31,714 nucleotides of DNA from Bacteroidetes bacterium ADurb.Bin302 (GTDB lineage: Bacteria; Bacteroidota; Bacteroidia; Bacteroidales; Paludibacteraceae): the NCBI GenBank assembly GCA_002069025.1, contig MWBK01000139.1, positions 1 to 31,714 of the forward strand, in the 5' to 3' direction. This document shows, in pieces, positions 24,289 through 31,714 of the stretch. Position numbers and translations under genes: made by a program. Below the pieces are notes generated by a model that was not told the origin of the DNA, searched no databases, and worked only from the letters and a program-made list of their open reading frames with translations. How positions within the stretch are numbered: the first letter of the stretch is position 1; every line of letters starts with the position of its first letter.

Positions 24289-25608
24289 ATGAAAGTCATG
24301 AAATTCGGTGGAACATCCGTAGGTTCTGCCCAAAGAATGAAAGAAGTTACAAAACTAATTTCCGACAAAGAGCAAAAAATAGTAGTTCTATCAGCAATGT
24401 CAGGAACAACCAACACACTTGTTGAAATTGCAGATTATTTATACAAAAAGAATTCTGTAAGTGCTAATGAGGTAATTAATACTTTGGAAGCAAAATATGA
24501 TTCCGTAATCAACGAATTATACACATCTGAATCATACAAAGAACAAGCAAAATCCAGCATAAAGAAAAATTTTGATTTACTTCGTGCACTTGCTAAAAAT
24601 AATTTCTTCACAGTATTTGAAGAAAAAACAGTTTTGGCACAAGGAGAATTAATGTCTACAGCTATGGTCAATCTTTATTTAAACGAGATTGGACAAAAAT
24701 CAGTATTAATTCCTGCATTAGACTACATGCGCATTGACAAGAATAATGAACCTGATGCTGCATACATAAGAGAACATTTGGTAAAAGAGCTTGCTAAACA
24801 TCCTCAAGATACCGATATATATATTACACAAGGTTATATTTGCCGTAACGCTTATAACGAAATCGACAACTTACAACGCGGAGGTAGTGATTATACAGCT
24901 TCATTGATTGGTGCAGCAATTTTAGCTTCTGAAATTCAGATATGGACAGATATTGACGGAATGCATAATAACGACCCTCGTTTTGTAGAAAACACAAAAC
25001 CTGTTGCAAAATTGCATTTTGAAGAGGCCGCAGAACTTGCATATTTTGGTGCAAAAATCTTGCATCCTACATGTATTTTACCTGCAAAACTTGAAAATAT
25101 ACCCGTACGCCTTCTAAATACAATGGAACCTAACGCACCGGGTACGCTTATTTCAACTGATATAACAAAACACAAAATAGAAGCTGTTGCAGCAAAAGAT
25201 AATATCACTGCAATTAAAATCAAATCAGGACGCATGCTTTTGGCATACGGATTCTTACGTAAAGTTTTTGATTGCTTTGAAATTCACAAAACTTCTATCG
25301 ATATGGTTACCACATCAGAGGTTGGTGTTTCTGTTACAATTGACAACACAAAACATTTAGAAGAGATCGTCAACGATCTTAAAAAATTCGGTACTGTGAC
25401 TGTCGAGAAAGATATGGTTATTATCTGCGTTGTAGGTGATATGAACTCAGAAAACGTAGGTTTTCAAGCTAAAGTTGTAAATGCACTTAAAGATATACCT
25501 GTACGAATGATATCTTACGGTGGAAGTAATTACAATGTATCTTTCTTGGTACAAGCAAGTGACAAGAAACGTGCGTTAAACTTACTTAGTGAACATTTAT
25601 TCAATTAA
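24289..25608 (+). CDS. lysC: aspartate kinase, monofunctional
   Basis: Phosphorylates aspartate, the first step to lysine, diaminopimelate, threonine and methionine. 439 residues. The N-terminal kinase motif is MKVMKFGGTSVGS (KFGGTS at 5-10), with QGYICRN and LQRGGSDYTASLIGAA (about 196-212) for substrate and ATP binding, and TDIDGMHNNDPR. The C-terminal third (about 300-439) reads as two ACT-type regulatory domains (GVSVTIDN, ending YNVSFLVQ), the usual site of feedback by lysine or threonine. There is no homoserine dehydrogenase domain. lysA follows after 9 bases, so feedback by lysine is likely but not provable here. Confidence 0.95.
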   Translation: MKVMKFGGTSVGSAQRMKEVTKLISDKEQKIVVLSAMSGTTNTLVEIADYLYKKNSVSANEVINTLEAKYDSVINELYTSESYKEQAKSSIKKNFDLLRALAKNNFFTVFEEKTVLAQGELMSTAMVNLYLNEIGQKSVLIPALDYMRIDKNNEPDAAYIREHLVKELAKHPQDTDIYITQGYICRNAYNEIDNLQRGGSDYTASLIGAAILASEIQIWTDIDGMHNNDPRFVENTKPVAKLHFEEAAELAYFGAKILHPTCILPAKLENIPVRLLNTMEPNAPGTLISTDITKHKIEAVAAKDNITAIKIKSGRMLLAYGFLRKVFDCFEIHKTSIDMVTTSEVGVSVTIDNTKHLEEIVNDLKKFGTVTVEKDMVIICVVGDMNSENVGFQAKVVNALKDIPVRMISYGGSNYNVSFLVQASDKKRALNLLSEHLFN

Positions 25609-25617
25609 TAAAGTAAA

Positions 25618-26775
25618 ATGATTAAAGGTAAATTCCCTATAGATAAGTTTAAAGGTATTAAAACTCCATTTTACTATTACGATTTAGGTTTACTTCGTCG
25701 CACTCTAGATATTTTAAAGGCAGAAACAGATAAGTACGGATTTACAGAGCACTATGCTGTTAAGGCAAATGCGAACCCTACTATACTTAAGATTATTTCG
25801 TCTTACGGATTTGGTGCAGATTGCGTTAGCGGTGGAGAAATAAAAGCAGCTTTAGAAGCCGGATTCCCTGCTAACCGCATCGTATTTGCAGGAGTAGGGA
25901 AAGCAGATTGGGAAATAGAACTTGGATTGGATAACGATATTTTTTGCTTTAATATTGAATCATTAGCAGAGTTAAATGTTATAAATGAATTTGCAGCTGC
26001 AAAGCACAAAGTAGCAACTATTGAAATTCGCGTAAATCCTGACATTGATGCCCACACACATTCAAAAATCACAACAGGATTACAAGAAAATAAGTTTGGT
26101 ATTAATCTTGAACAATTAGATGATATAATTGAAACTGCAAATAAACTTAAAAATATTAATTTAATTGGATTACACTTCCACATCGGTTCTCAAATTACCG
26201 ATATGAGTGTTTTTAAAGATTTGTGTTTGCGAGTAAATGAGATACAATACAATTTACTACAAAAAGGCATCCATTTGCAAAATCTTAATTTCGGAGGTGG
26301 ATTAGGTGTTGATTATCATCATCCAAACCACTATAGCATTCCGGATTTTACAAATTACTTCGCAGTATTCAATAAATTAGTTGAAAGACGCGAAAATCAA
26401 GATATTCACTTTGAATTAGGCAGAGCTGTTATTGCACAGTGCGGTTCACTGATTTCAAAAGTCTTATACATAAAAGAAGGCGAAAAGAAGAAATTTGCGA
26501 TTCTTGATGCTGGAATGACTGACCTGATAAGACCTGCGATGTATGATGCATATCATAGACCTGAGAATATTACTTCCGATTTAGAAATAGATACTTACGA
26601 TATAGTTGGTCCTATATGCGAATCATCAGACGTATTTGGTAAAGACATTGAGTTGAACAAAACAAAACGCGGAGATTTAATTGCATTTAGAACAGCCGGA
26701 GCATATGGTGAAGTTATGGCATCTCAATACAATTTACGCGCAATAGCAAAAAGTTATTTCTCTGATACTTTATAA
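25618..26775 (+). CDS. lysA: diaminopimelate decarboxylase
   Basis: PLP enzyme that decarboxylates meso-diaminopimelate to lysine. 385 residues. The PLP lysine is Lys49 in HYAVKANANP. The barrel carries HFHIGSQITD and NFGGGLGVDY (phosphate-binding glycines); GPICESSDVFG supplies the active-site Cys and Glu/Asp at the dimer interface, followed by TAGAYGEVMAS-type sequence. Coupled to lysC by a 9-base gap, a compact lysine branch unit. A glycosyltransferase gene begins 2 bases after its stop. Confidence 0.97.
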   Translation: MIKGKFPIDKFKGIKTPFYYYDLGLLRRTLDILKAETDKYGFTEHYAVKANANPTILKIISSYGFGADCVSGGEIKAALEAGFPANRIVFAGVGKADWEIELGLDNDIFCFNIESLAELNVINEFAAAKHKVATIEIRVNPDIDAHTHSKITTGLQENKFGINLEQLDDIIETANKLKNINLIGLHFHIGSQITDMSVFKDLCLRVNEIQYNLLQKGIHLQNLNFGGGLGVDYHHPNHYSIPDFTNYFAVFNKLVERRENQDIHFELGRAVIAQCGSLISKVLYIKEGEKKKFAILDAGMTDLIRPAMYDAYHRPENITSDLEIDTYDIVGPICESSDVFGKDIELNKTKRGDLIAFRTAGAYGEVMASQYNLRAIAKSYFSDTL

Positions 26776-26777
26776 AT

Positions 26778-27965
26778 ATGGCATATAACTATCTTAACTA
26801 CATTTTAGATTATTTTTACGGACTTCCAATATGGCTAGGTATTGTTATAGGATGTGCGTTTTGCTTCTTTATTATACAAATGGTTTATTATTGGGGATTT
26901 TTCACCAATATTTTTAGATTCAAAAGGAAATGTAGAAAAAATAAAGTAAGCTTTTTAGAATCTTTTCCACCTGTATCCGTAATAATTTGTGCCAAAAACG
27001 AAGAAGTCAACCTTAATGATAAACTTCCAAAAGTTCTGGAGCAGGATTATCCGGATTACGAAGTTATTGTAGTTAATGATAGCTCGTCTGACGAAAGCGA
27101 AGAGGTATTAGCCATAATGAAAACAAGATATGAGCGACTACACACTACTTTCGTTCCCGAAAATGCAAAATTCATTGATTCAAAGAAATTTGCTTTAACC
27201 TTAGGAATAAAAGCTGCAAAGAACGAAATATTAATCTTTACTGATGCAGACTGCGAACCTAGAACTGACAAATGGTTAAAAAATATTGTTAGGAACTTTA
27301 CTGAGGATACACAAATTGTGTTGGGTTATGGTGGTTATAAACACAAAAAATCATTATTGAATTATATAATTGTATTTGATACACTATTTATTGCAATTCA
27401 ATACCTAAATTATTCATTATCAGGCAAAACATATATGGGTGTTGGTAGGAATATGGCATACAGAAAGAGTATGTTCATAAAATCAAAAGGATTTACTGCA
27501 CACCTTAATCTGCAATCAGGCGATGATGATTTATTTATAAATGAAACTGCCACCAAAACTAATACCCGTATTGAAATATCTCCGGATAGTATAACTATTT
27601 CAGAGCCTAAAGATACTTTTAGCATGTGGAAACGTCAAAAAGAACGTCACCTATCAACATCCGGCCACTATCGTTTTGGTAGCAAAGCATTAATTGGAGC
27701 AGAAGTTCTTTCTCGCGGATTGTTTTACGCATCACTCATTGCCCTAATAATATCTTTTGATTTAGTAGCATCTTATATTGCAGCTGGTATGTTTCTAATA
27801 AGATATATTACACAATATATTATTATAAATCTTACTGCTAAGCAATTAGGCGAGCGTAAATACTACATAGGCATACTTGCATTAGATATTTTACTTCCTT
27901 TAATAAATCTTAATATTCAAATTAAAAGTTTGTTTAGAGGTAAAGAGAAATATAAATGGAAATAA
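26778..27965 (+). CDS. membrane-bound GT2-family glycosyltransferase
   Basis: 395 residues. An N-terminal membrane segment (about 14-38) precedes a GT2 catalytic domain: VSVIICAKNEEVNLNDKL, VVNDSSSDES, the DxD-type site TDADCEP (about 155-161), SGDDDLFINE, and a KRQKERHLSTS stretch at the place of the QxxRW motif of processive synthases. Two or three hydrophobic segments close the protein (about 308-375). This layout suits synthesis or transfer of a surface sugar across the inner membrane; sugar and acceptor are unknown. It follows lysA by 2 bases, so it is probably on the lysine operon mRNA although its role is unrelated. Confidence 0.88.
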   Translation: MAYNYLNYILDYFYGLPIWLGIVIGCAFCFFIIQMVYYWGFFTNIFRFKRKCRKNKVSFLESFPPVSVIICAKNEEVNLNDKLPKVLEQDYPDYEVIVVNDSSSDESEEVLAIMKTRYERLHTTFVPENAKFIDSKKFALTLGIKAAKNEILIFTDADCEPRTDKWLKNIVRNFTEDTQIVLGYGGYKHKKSLLNYIIVFDTLFIAIQYLNYSLSGKTYMGVGRNMAYRKSMFIKSKGFTAHLNLQSGDDDLFINETATKTNTRIEISPDSITISEPKDTFSMWKRQKERHLSTSGHYRFGSKALIGAEVLSRGLFYASLIALIISFDLVASYIAAGMFLIRYITQYIIINLTAKQLGERKYYIGILALDILLPLINLNIQIKSLFRGKEKYKWK

Positions 27966-28013
27966 AGAAATACTAAATTCCGTCTTTTTACAAAACTTTC
28001 ATACTACGATTTT

Positions 28014-28043
28014 TTTGTCTTTCAAGTAATTGTCGTATCTTTG
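28014..28043 (+). promoter_or_regulatory. Bacteroidota-type promoter for the bamD operon
   Basis: TTTG (28014-28017), 18-base spacer, TATCTTTG (28036-28043). The end of the -7 element is only 6 bases before the ATG at 28050, so the mRNA should start at or within a few bases of the start codon. Confidence 0.62.
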
Positions 28044-28049
28044 CAACCC

Positions 28050-28883
28050 ATGAAAAAGGTATGCTTATATTTATTATTCCTTTTGTTATGTACTTCTCCT
28101 GTTTACGGAAGTGCATACTCTAAGTTGCTGAAAAGCCCTGATACCGAATTAAAGTATAACGCGGCTTTAAATTACTATGAAAAAGGAGATTACACTAAAA
28201 CGATTACTCTACTCGAAGATATTTCACGCACATACAAAGGAACAGAAACAGCCGAAAATATTTTATATGTTTTATCTTCAAGTTATTTTAAGAAAAAAGA
28301 CTATATATCTGCATCACACTATTACAACACCTATGTAAATACTTATTTACGTGGTTCTCATTATACGGAATGTCTGTTTATGCTGGCATATTGCTATTAC
28401 AAACAATCTCCACACCCTGAATTAGACCAAACAGAAACTTTAAAGGCTATTGAAAGATTTCAAATATATATCAATCAATTTCCCAACGATTCGCGCATAC
28501 CTGAAGCTAAAAAAATGCTAGGCGAAATGTACAACAAATTGGCTGATAGAGAGTTATATAATGCACGATTATATTATAATTTAGGCAATTACAAGGGAAA
28601 CAACTATAGAGCAGCTATTGTTACGGCTCACAATGCTATGAACGATTATCCTGATTCTCCTTACAAAGAAGAATTTGCTTTAATTATTGTACGTTCAAAA
28701 TATAAGGAAGCTGTAAATAGTGTACAAAAAAAGGTAAAAGACAGAAGTGAGGATGCTTGGGACGAGTGCTATTATTTTTTACAAGAATACCCTGAAAGCA
28801 AGCACAAAAAAGAGGTAGAAAAAATTGCCTCAAGCCTCAACAAAATAATCAAACCAACAGAAGTAGAAACTAGTTTAAAATAA
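28050..28883 (+). CDS. bamD: outer membrane assembly factor BamD-like TPR protein
   Basis: 277-residue TPR-type protein that in the BAM complex helps insert beta-barrel proteins in the outer membrane. It has an N-terminal signal (about 1-20), then SKLLKSPDTELKYNAALNYYEKGDYTKTI and further TPR-like helix pairs, with the family-typical KDYISASHYYNTY, ERFQIYINQFPNDSRIPEA and LYYNLGNYKGNNYRAAI. BamD proteins are normally lipoproteins. Here no clean lipobox is visible: Cys14 follows LLL, and VYG-SAYS looks like a signal peptidase I site. I choose the ATG at 28050, because a TTG 9 bases earlier lies inside the promoter's -7 element. It heads a run with rpoZ, coaBC, a DUF4835 gene and recN. Confidence 0.87.
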   Translation: MKKVCLYLLFLLLCTSPVYGSAYSKLLKSPDTELKYNAALNYYEKGDYTKTITLLEDISRTYKGTETAENILYVLSSSYFKKKDYISASHYYNTYVNTYLRGSHYTECLFMLAYCYYKQSPHPELDQTETLKAIERFQIYINQFPNDSRIPEAKKMLGEMYNKLADRELYNARLYYNLGNYKGNNYRAAIVTAHNAMNDYPDSPYKEEFALIIVRSKYKEAVNSVQKKVKDRSEDAWDECYYFLQEYPESKHKKEVEKIASSLNKIIKPTEVETSLK

Positions 28884-28888
28884 AAGCC

Positions 28889-29215
28889 ATGGATTACAAA
28901 AAATCAAACGCATCTCTTTCAACTATCACACGTGATGTAAATAATTTGTGCAAAAACACAGCTAATGTTTATGAAACCGTTGCTATTATTTCAAAACGTG
29001 CTAATCAAATTAGCGTTGAAATAAAGGAAGAATTAAAACGCAAACTAGAAGAGTTTTCAAGCAACAATGTAGACAACTTGGAAGAAGTATTTGAAAACCG
29101 CGAGCAAATAGAGATTTCAAAATACTACGAACGTTTACCAAAACCAACATTGCTTGCTACTCAAGAATACATTGAGGACAAAACTTATTTCCGCAACCCT
29201 GCTAAAATTAAATAA
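28889..29215 (+). CDS. rpoZ: RNA polymerase omega subunit (Rpb6-like, Bacteroidota form)
   Basis: 108 residues. Omega supports RNA polymerase assembly. The central block NLCKNTANVYETVAIISKRANQISVEIKEELKRKLEEF resembles the omega/Rpb6 fold, with ETVAIISKRANQI as the conserved core. Bacteroidota omega proteins diverge from the proteobacterial ones, and I identify this one mainly by that core and by its place between bamD and coaBC. Gap to bamD 5 bases, to coaBC 3 bases. Confidence 0.85.
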   Translation: MDYKKSNASLSTITRDVNNLCKNTANVYETVAIISKRANQISVEIKEELKRKLEEFSSNNVDNLEEVFENREQIEISKYYERLPKPTLLATQEYIEDKTYFRNPAKIK

Positions 29216-29218
29216 TAG

Positions 29219-30415
29219 TTGCAAGGTAAACACATCGTTTTAGGTATTACAGGTAGTATTGCCGCATATAAGGCAGCATACCTAGTACGTGGTTTTATAA
29301 AAAAAGGCGCGGAGGTCAAGATCATTATGACCGAAAATGCTAAGCAATTTATAACTCCACTAACTATGGCTACCCTATCTCAAAACCCGATTGCAGTAGA
29401 ATTCTTTGATCCTACAAACGGAGAATGGCATAGCCACGTAAAATTAGGTCTGTGGGCTGATGTATTCCTAGTTGCTCCGGCAACTGCAAACACCTTAGGT
29501 AAGATGGCAAATGGCATTGCAGACAACTTACTCACCACAACGTTTTTGTCAGCTAAATGTCCTACCGTAGTCGTTCCGGCAATGGATGTAGATATGTATT
29601 CACACCCTGCAATGCGTAATAACTTAAATGCTTTACGTAATATGGGAGTCGGCATCCTAGAACCTGAAACCGGAGAATTAGCAAGTGGTTTACTAGGCAA
29701 AGGAAGAATGCCCGAACCTGAAACAATTTTAGAGTACATGGAATCTTTTTTCAACAAAGAACAATCCATGTCTAAAAAAAAAGTTCTGATAACAGCCGGT
29801 CCAACCTACGAAAAAATTGATCCGGTACGCTTTATTGGCAACTATTCAAGCGGCAAAATGGGCTATGCACTTGCCGATGAATGTGCAAAACAAGGAGCAG
29901 AAGTTTGTTTAATATCTGGACCTGTTAGCATCAAACCCACACAAAATAATATCAAGGTTATATCTGTTGAATCTGCAAACGAAATGTATACAGCTGCCAT
30001 TGAGCAGTTTCAACAAGCAGATATTGCGATTTTGTGTGCAGCAGTTGCTGATTTCACGCCAGAGAACAAAGCTGACAACAAAATAAAGAGGGGTAAGGAT
30101 GGTTTAACTTTAAATTTAATACCAACACAAGATATTGCAGCTGAACTTGGGAAATCAAAGAAATCAAATCAAATATTGGTTGGTTTTGCCTTAGAAACCA
30201 ATAACGAAACTGCCCATGCAATTGACAAGTTAAAGCGAAAGAATTTGGATTTTATTGTTTTAAACTCACTGAATGATGAAAAATCATGCTTTGGACATGA
30301 TACGAATAAGGTATGTATTATTGACAAAAAAGGAGAAATAAACAATTTCCCATTAAAGAATAAACAGGAAGTAGCTAAAGATATTATCAATAAAATCACG
30401 ACATGGAAAGACTAA
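29219..30415 (+). CDS. coaBC: bifunctional phosphopantothenoylcysteine decarboxylase/synthase
   Basis: Two steps of coenzyme A synthesis in one 398-residue protein. The N-terminal flavin-dependent decarboxylase (CoaC, about 1-180) has GITGSIAAYKA, the catalytic-histidine region EWHSHVKLG, the PATANT motif and VVPAMDVDMY. The C-terminal CTP-dependent synthase (CoaB, about 188-398) has ITAGPTYEKIDPVRFIGNYSSGKMG and AAVADFTP. The start is TTG at 29219: the codon directly upstream in frame is TAG, the GITGSIAAYKA motif begins at residue 8, and there is no ATG before it. It overlaps the next gene by 13 bases. Confidence 0.96.
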   Translation: MQGKHIVLGITGSIAAYKAAYLVRGFIKKGAEVKIIMTENAKQFITPLTMATLSQNPIAVEFFDPTNGEWHSHVKLGLWADVFLVAPATANTLGKMANGIADNLLTTTFLSAKCPTVVVPAMDVDMYSHPAMRNNLNALRNMGVGILEPETGELASGLLGKGRMPEPETILEYMESFFNKEQSMSKKKVLITAGPTYEKIDPVRFIGNYSSGKMGYALADECAKQGAEVCLISGPVSIKPTQNNIKVISVESANEMYTAAIEQFQQADIAILCAAVADFTPENKADNKIKRGKDGLTLNLIPTQDIAAELGKSKKSNQILVGFALETNNETAHAIDKLKRKNLDFIVLNSLNDEKSCFGHDTNKVCIIDKKGEINNFPLKNKQEVAKDIINKITTWKD

Positions 30416-31299
30416 GAACATTATTTTTGATTCTTGCAAGTATCTTGATTGTCGGTATAGCACAGGCTCAAGAGTTAAATTGTAAGGTAACAATAAATTC
30501 TGACCAGATTCAAGGCACAAACAAATCTGTATTTGAGGCTTTACAAAAGGCTGTTACTGAGTTCATGAACGAAAGGCAATGGACAGATTATGAATATCAA
30601 GTATCTGAACGCATTGAATGCTCTCTTTATATAGTAGTTAAAACATATTCAAGCAACACATTCTCTGCCGAATTGCAAATACAAGCAAATCGTCCTATTT
30701 ATAATAGCTCATACAAATCTCCTATATTCAGTTTCACTGATAAAAACTTTAATTTTAACTACACCGAAGGCGACCCTCTTAATTTTGATGCTACAAGTTT
30801 TGGGAATAACTTAACTGAAGTATTGGCATACTATGCATATATAATTATAGGAACTGATTGCGACTCCTTTTCAAAACTAGGTGGAACTCCATTCTACAGA
30901 AAAGCAGAACAAATTGTAAATCAGGCACAGAGTACTAACGAATCAGGATGGAAGGCTTTTGAAGATAACAAGAATCGTTACGCTCTAATTAACAATATAT
31001 TAGACGAAGTAGTTACCCCATATAGAGAGTATTTTTACACCTATCATCGCCTTGGTTTAGATGAAATGAGTTTATCTGCCGACAAAAGTAGAACCCGTAT
31101 TGTTGAAGGCCTGCCTATACTTAAAACAGTTTACAAGTCAAGACCATCTGTTATTATAATCAACGAATTTGTTGAGACCAAGATGGATGAAATAATCAAC
31201 ATCTACTCAAAAGCTTCAAGCCAGGAACGTAAAGACGCCTATGAAATTCTGAGCTACATAGTTCCTACTATGCAAAATAGCTTAAGCGCCTTAAAATAA
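30403..31299 (+). CDS. DUF4835-family exported protein (PorD-like)
   Basis: 298 residues with a signal peptide (about 1-22, ending AQA). The mature part begins QELNCKVTINSDQIQGTNKSVFEALQKAV, the hallmark opening of the DUF4835 family, and includes the TYSSNTFSAELQIQANRPIYNSSYKSP region. The family is Bacteroidota-specific, and some databases name it type IX secretion component PorD; I rely on memory for this link. Its place between coaBC and recN is the usual one. It overlaps coaBC by 13 bases, so translation is probably coupled. Confidence 0.85.
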   Translation: MERLRTLFLILASILIVGIAQAQELNCKVTINSDQIQGTNKSVFEALQKAVTEFMNERQWTDYEYQVSERIECSLYIVVKTYSSNTFSAELQIQANRPIYNSSYKSPIFSFTDKNFNFNYTEGDPLNFDATSFGNNLTEVLAYYAYIIIGTDCDSFSKLGGTPFYRKAEQIVNQAQSTNESGWKAFEDNKNRYALINNILDEVVTPYREYFYTYHRLGLDEMSLSADKSRTRIVEGLPILKTVYKSRPSVIIINEFVETKMDEIINIYSKASSQERKDAYEILSYIVPTMQNSLSALK

Positions 31300-31306
31300 T
31301 TTTTTC

Positions 31307-31714
31307 ATGCTTCGTAGTTTGCACATAGAAAATTATGTTTTGATCAAATCCCTAGATTTGGACTTTAAAAGTGGATTTTCTGTTATTACCGGTGAGACGG
31401 GTGCAGGAAAATCAATTCTATTAGGTGCACTAGGTTTAGTTTTAGGAAACAGAGCCGATTTAAAAACCATTTCCGATGGTCAAGAAAAATGTGTAATTGA
31501 AGCCGTTTTTGATATATCAAACTACAATATTAAAAAGCTCTTTGAGGATAATGATTTGGATTATTATGACGAATGTATATTCAGAAGAGAGTTATTACGC
31601 AGCGGCAAATCACGTTTATTTCTTAACGACACTCCTGTAAGCATATCTATTTTAAAAGCCATAGGCGATAAACTAATAGATATCCACTCGCAACATAGTA
31701 ACCTGTTACTTAAA
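31307..31714 (+). CDS. recN: DNA repair protein RecN, N-terminal part
   Basis: SMC-like ATPase of double-strand break repair; only the first 136 residues are present because the window ends. The ATG at 31307 is 7 bases after the DUF4835 gene. It reads MLRSLHIENYVLIKSLDLDF, then Walker A GETGAGKS (29-36), then NRADLKTI, FRRELLRSGKSRLFLNDTPVS and DIHSQHSN, all RecN hallmarks. No frameshift or stop is seen up to the window edge. Confidence 0.95.
   Translation, partial: MLRSLHIENYVLIKSLDLDFKSGFSVITGETGAGKSILLGALGLVLGNRADLKTISDGQEKCVIEAVFDISNYNIKKLFEDNDLDYYDECIFRRELLRSGKSRLFLNDTPVSISILKAIGDKLIDIHSQHSNLLLK

Noticed and set aside
28041..28049. TTG start for bamD 9 bases upstream of the ATG
   Set aside because: The TTG lies within the -7 promoter element TATCTTTG, so it would be upstream of the transcript's 5' end.
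1..31714. tRNA genes, CRISPR arrays, insertion sequences or prophage
   Set aside because: No cloverleaf-like segments, spaced identical repeats, transposase, integrase or phage structural genes were seen in any gap or frame.

Overview
The window looks like chromosomal DNA of a low-GC Bacteroidota, most likely of the order Bacteroidales. Four things point there. Gene starts lack clear Shine-Dalgarno sequences. Several intergenic gaps carry the phylum's TTTG/TAnnTTTG (-33/-7) promoter pattern. A secreted amylase ends in a type IX secretion (T9SS) sorting tail. The gene order bamD, rpoZ, coaBC, DUF4835 gene, recN is typical of Bacteroidales. I see no prophage, insertion sequence, CRISPR array, tRNA or rRNA. 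The stretch reads as core genome, densely packed, with many ATGA overlaps and three convergent pairs whose stop codons lie 0 to 3 bases apart.

Layout. 1-1729: pdxB and truA. 1740-4278: a multidomain alpha-amylase with its own promoter and intrinsic terminator. 4293-8702: a DUF2156-GNAT fusion protein, rho, and a DUF4143-type AAA ATPase. 8706-9698 (minus): an ApbE-type flavin transferase lipoprotein. 9853-12428: dCMP deaminase, S41 protease and HD-domain protein. 12429-14575 (minus): argS and HU, each with its own promoter. 14576-15046: an AT-rich, gene-free gap with palindromes. 15047-18283: two rhomboid proteases, a membrane-tethered EEP-family hydrolase and purE. 18285-21267 (minus): recR, a small membrane protein, a HAD hydrolase, a glycosyltransferase and a GNAT, tightly coupled. 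21375-22265 (minus): a second glycosyltransferase, divergent from a patatin-like phospholipase and a lipoprotein gene (22343-23932). 23933-24288: a gene-free gap holding a strong candidate small RNA. 24289-27965: lysC, lysA and a membrane glycosyltransferase. 28050-31714: bamD, rpoZ, coaBC, a DUF4835 gene, and recN cut by the window edge.

How the genes fit together. lysC and lysA supply lysine and meso-diaminopimelate. coaBC makes coenzyme A, pdxB feeds pyridoxal phosphate synthesis, and purE acts in purine synthesis. recR and recN belong to DNA repair. bamD, the rhomboids, the S41 protease and the ApbE protein act at the envelope. The amylase tail implies the cell has a T9SS, and the DUF4835 family has been linked to that system.

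The most interesting signals are regulatory. A short transcription unit upstream of lysC has a consensus promoter followed about 80 nt later by a strong terminator. Two convergent gene pairs appear to hide one gene's terminator inside the opposite gene's coding end. The bamD promoter sits so close to its ATG that the mRNA should be leaderless or nearly so. I found no cluster that reads as a new defence, mobile or biosynthetic system.
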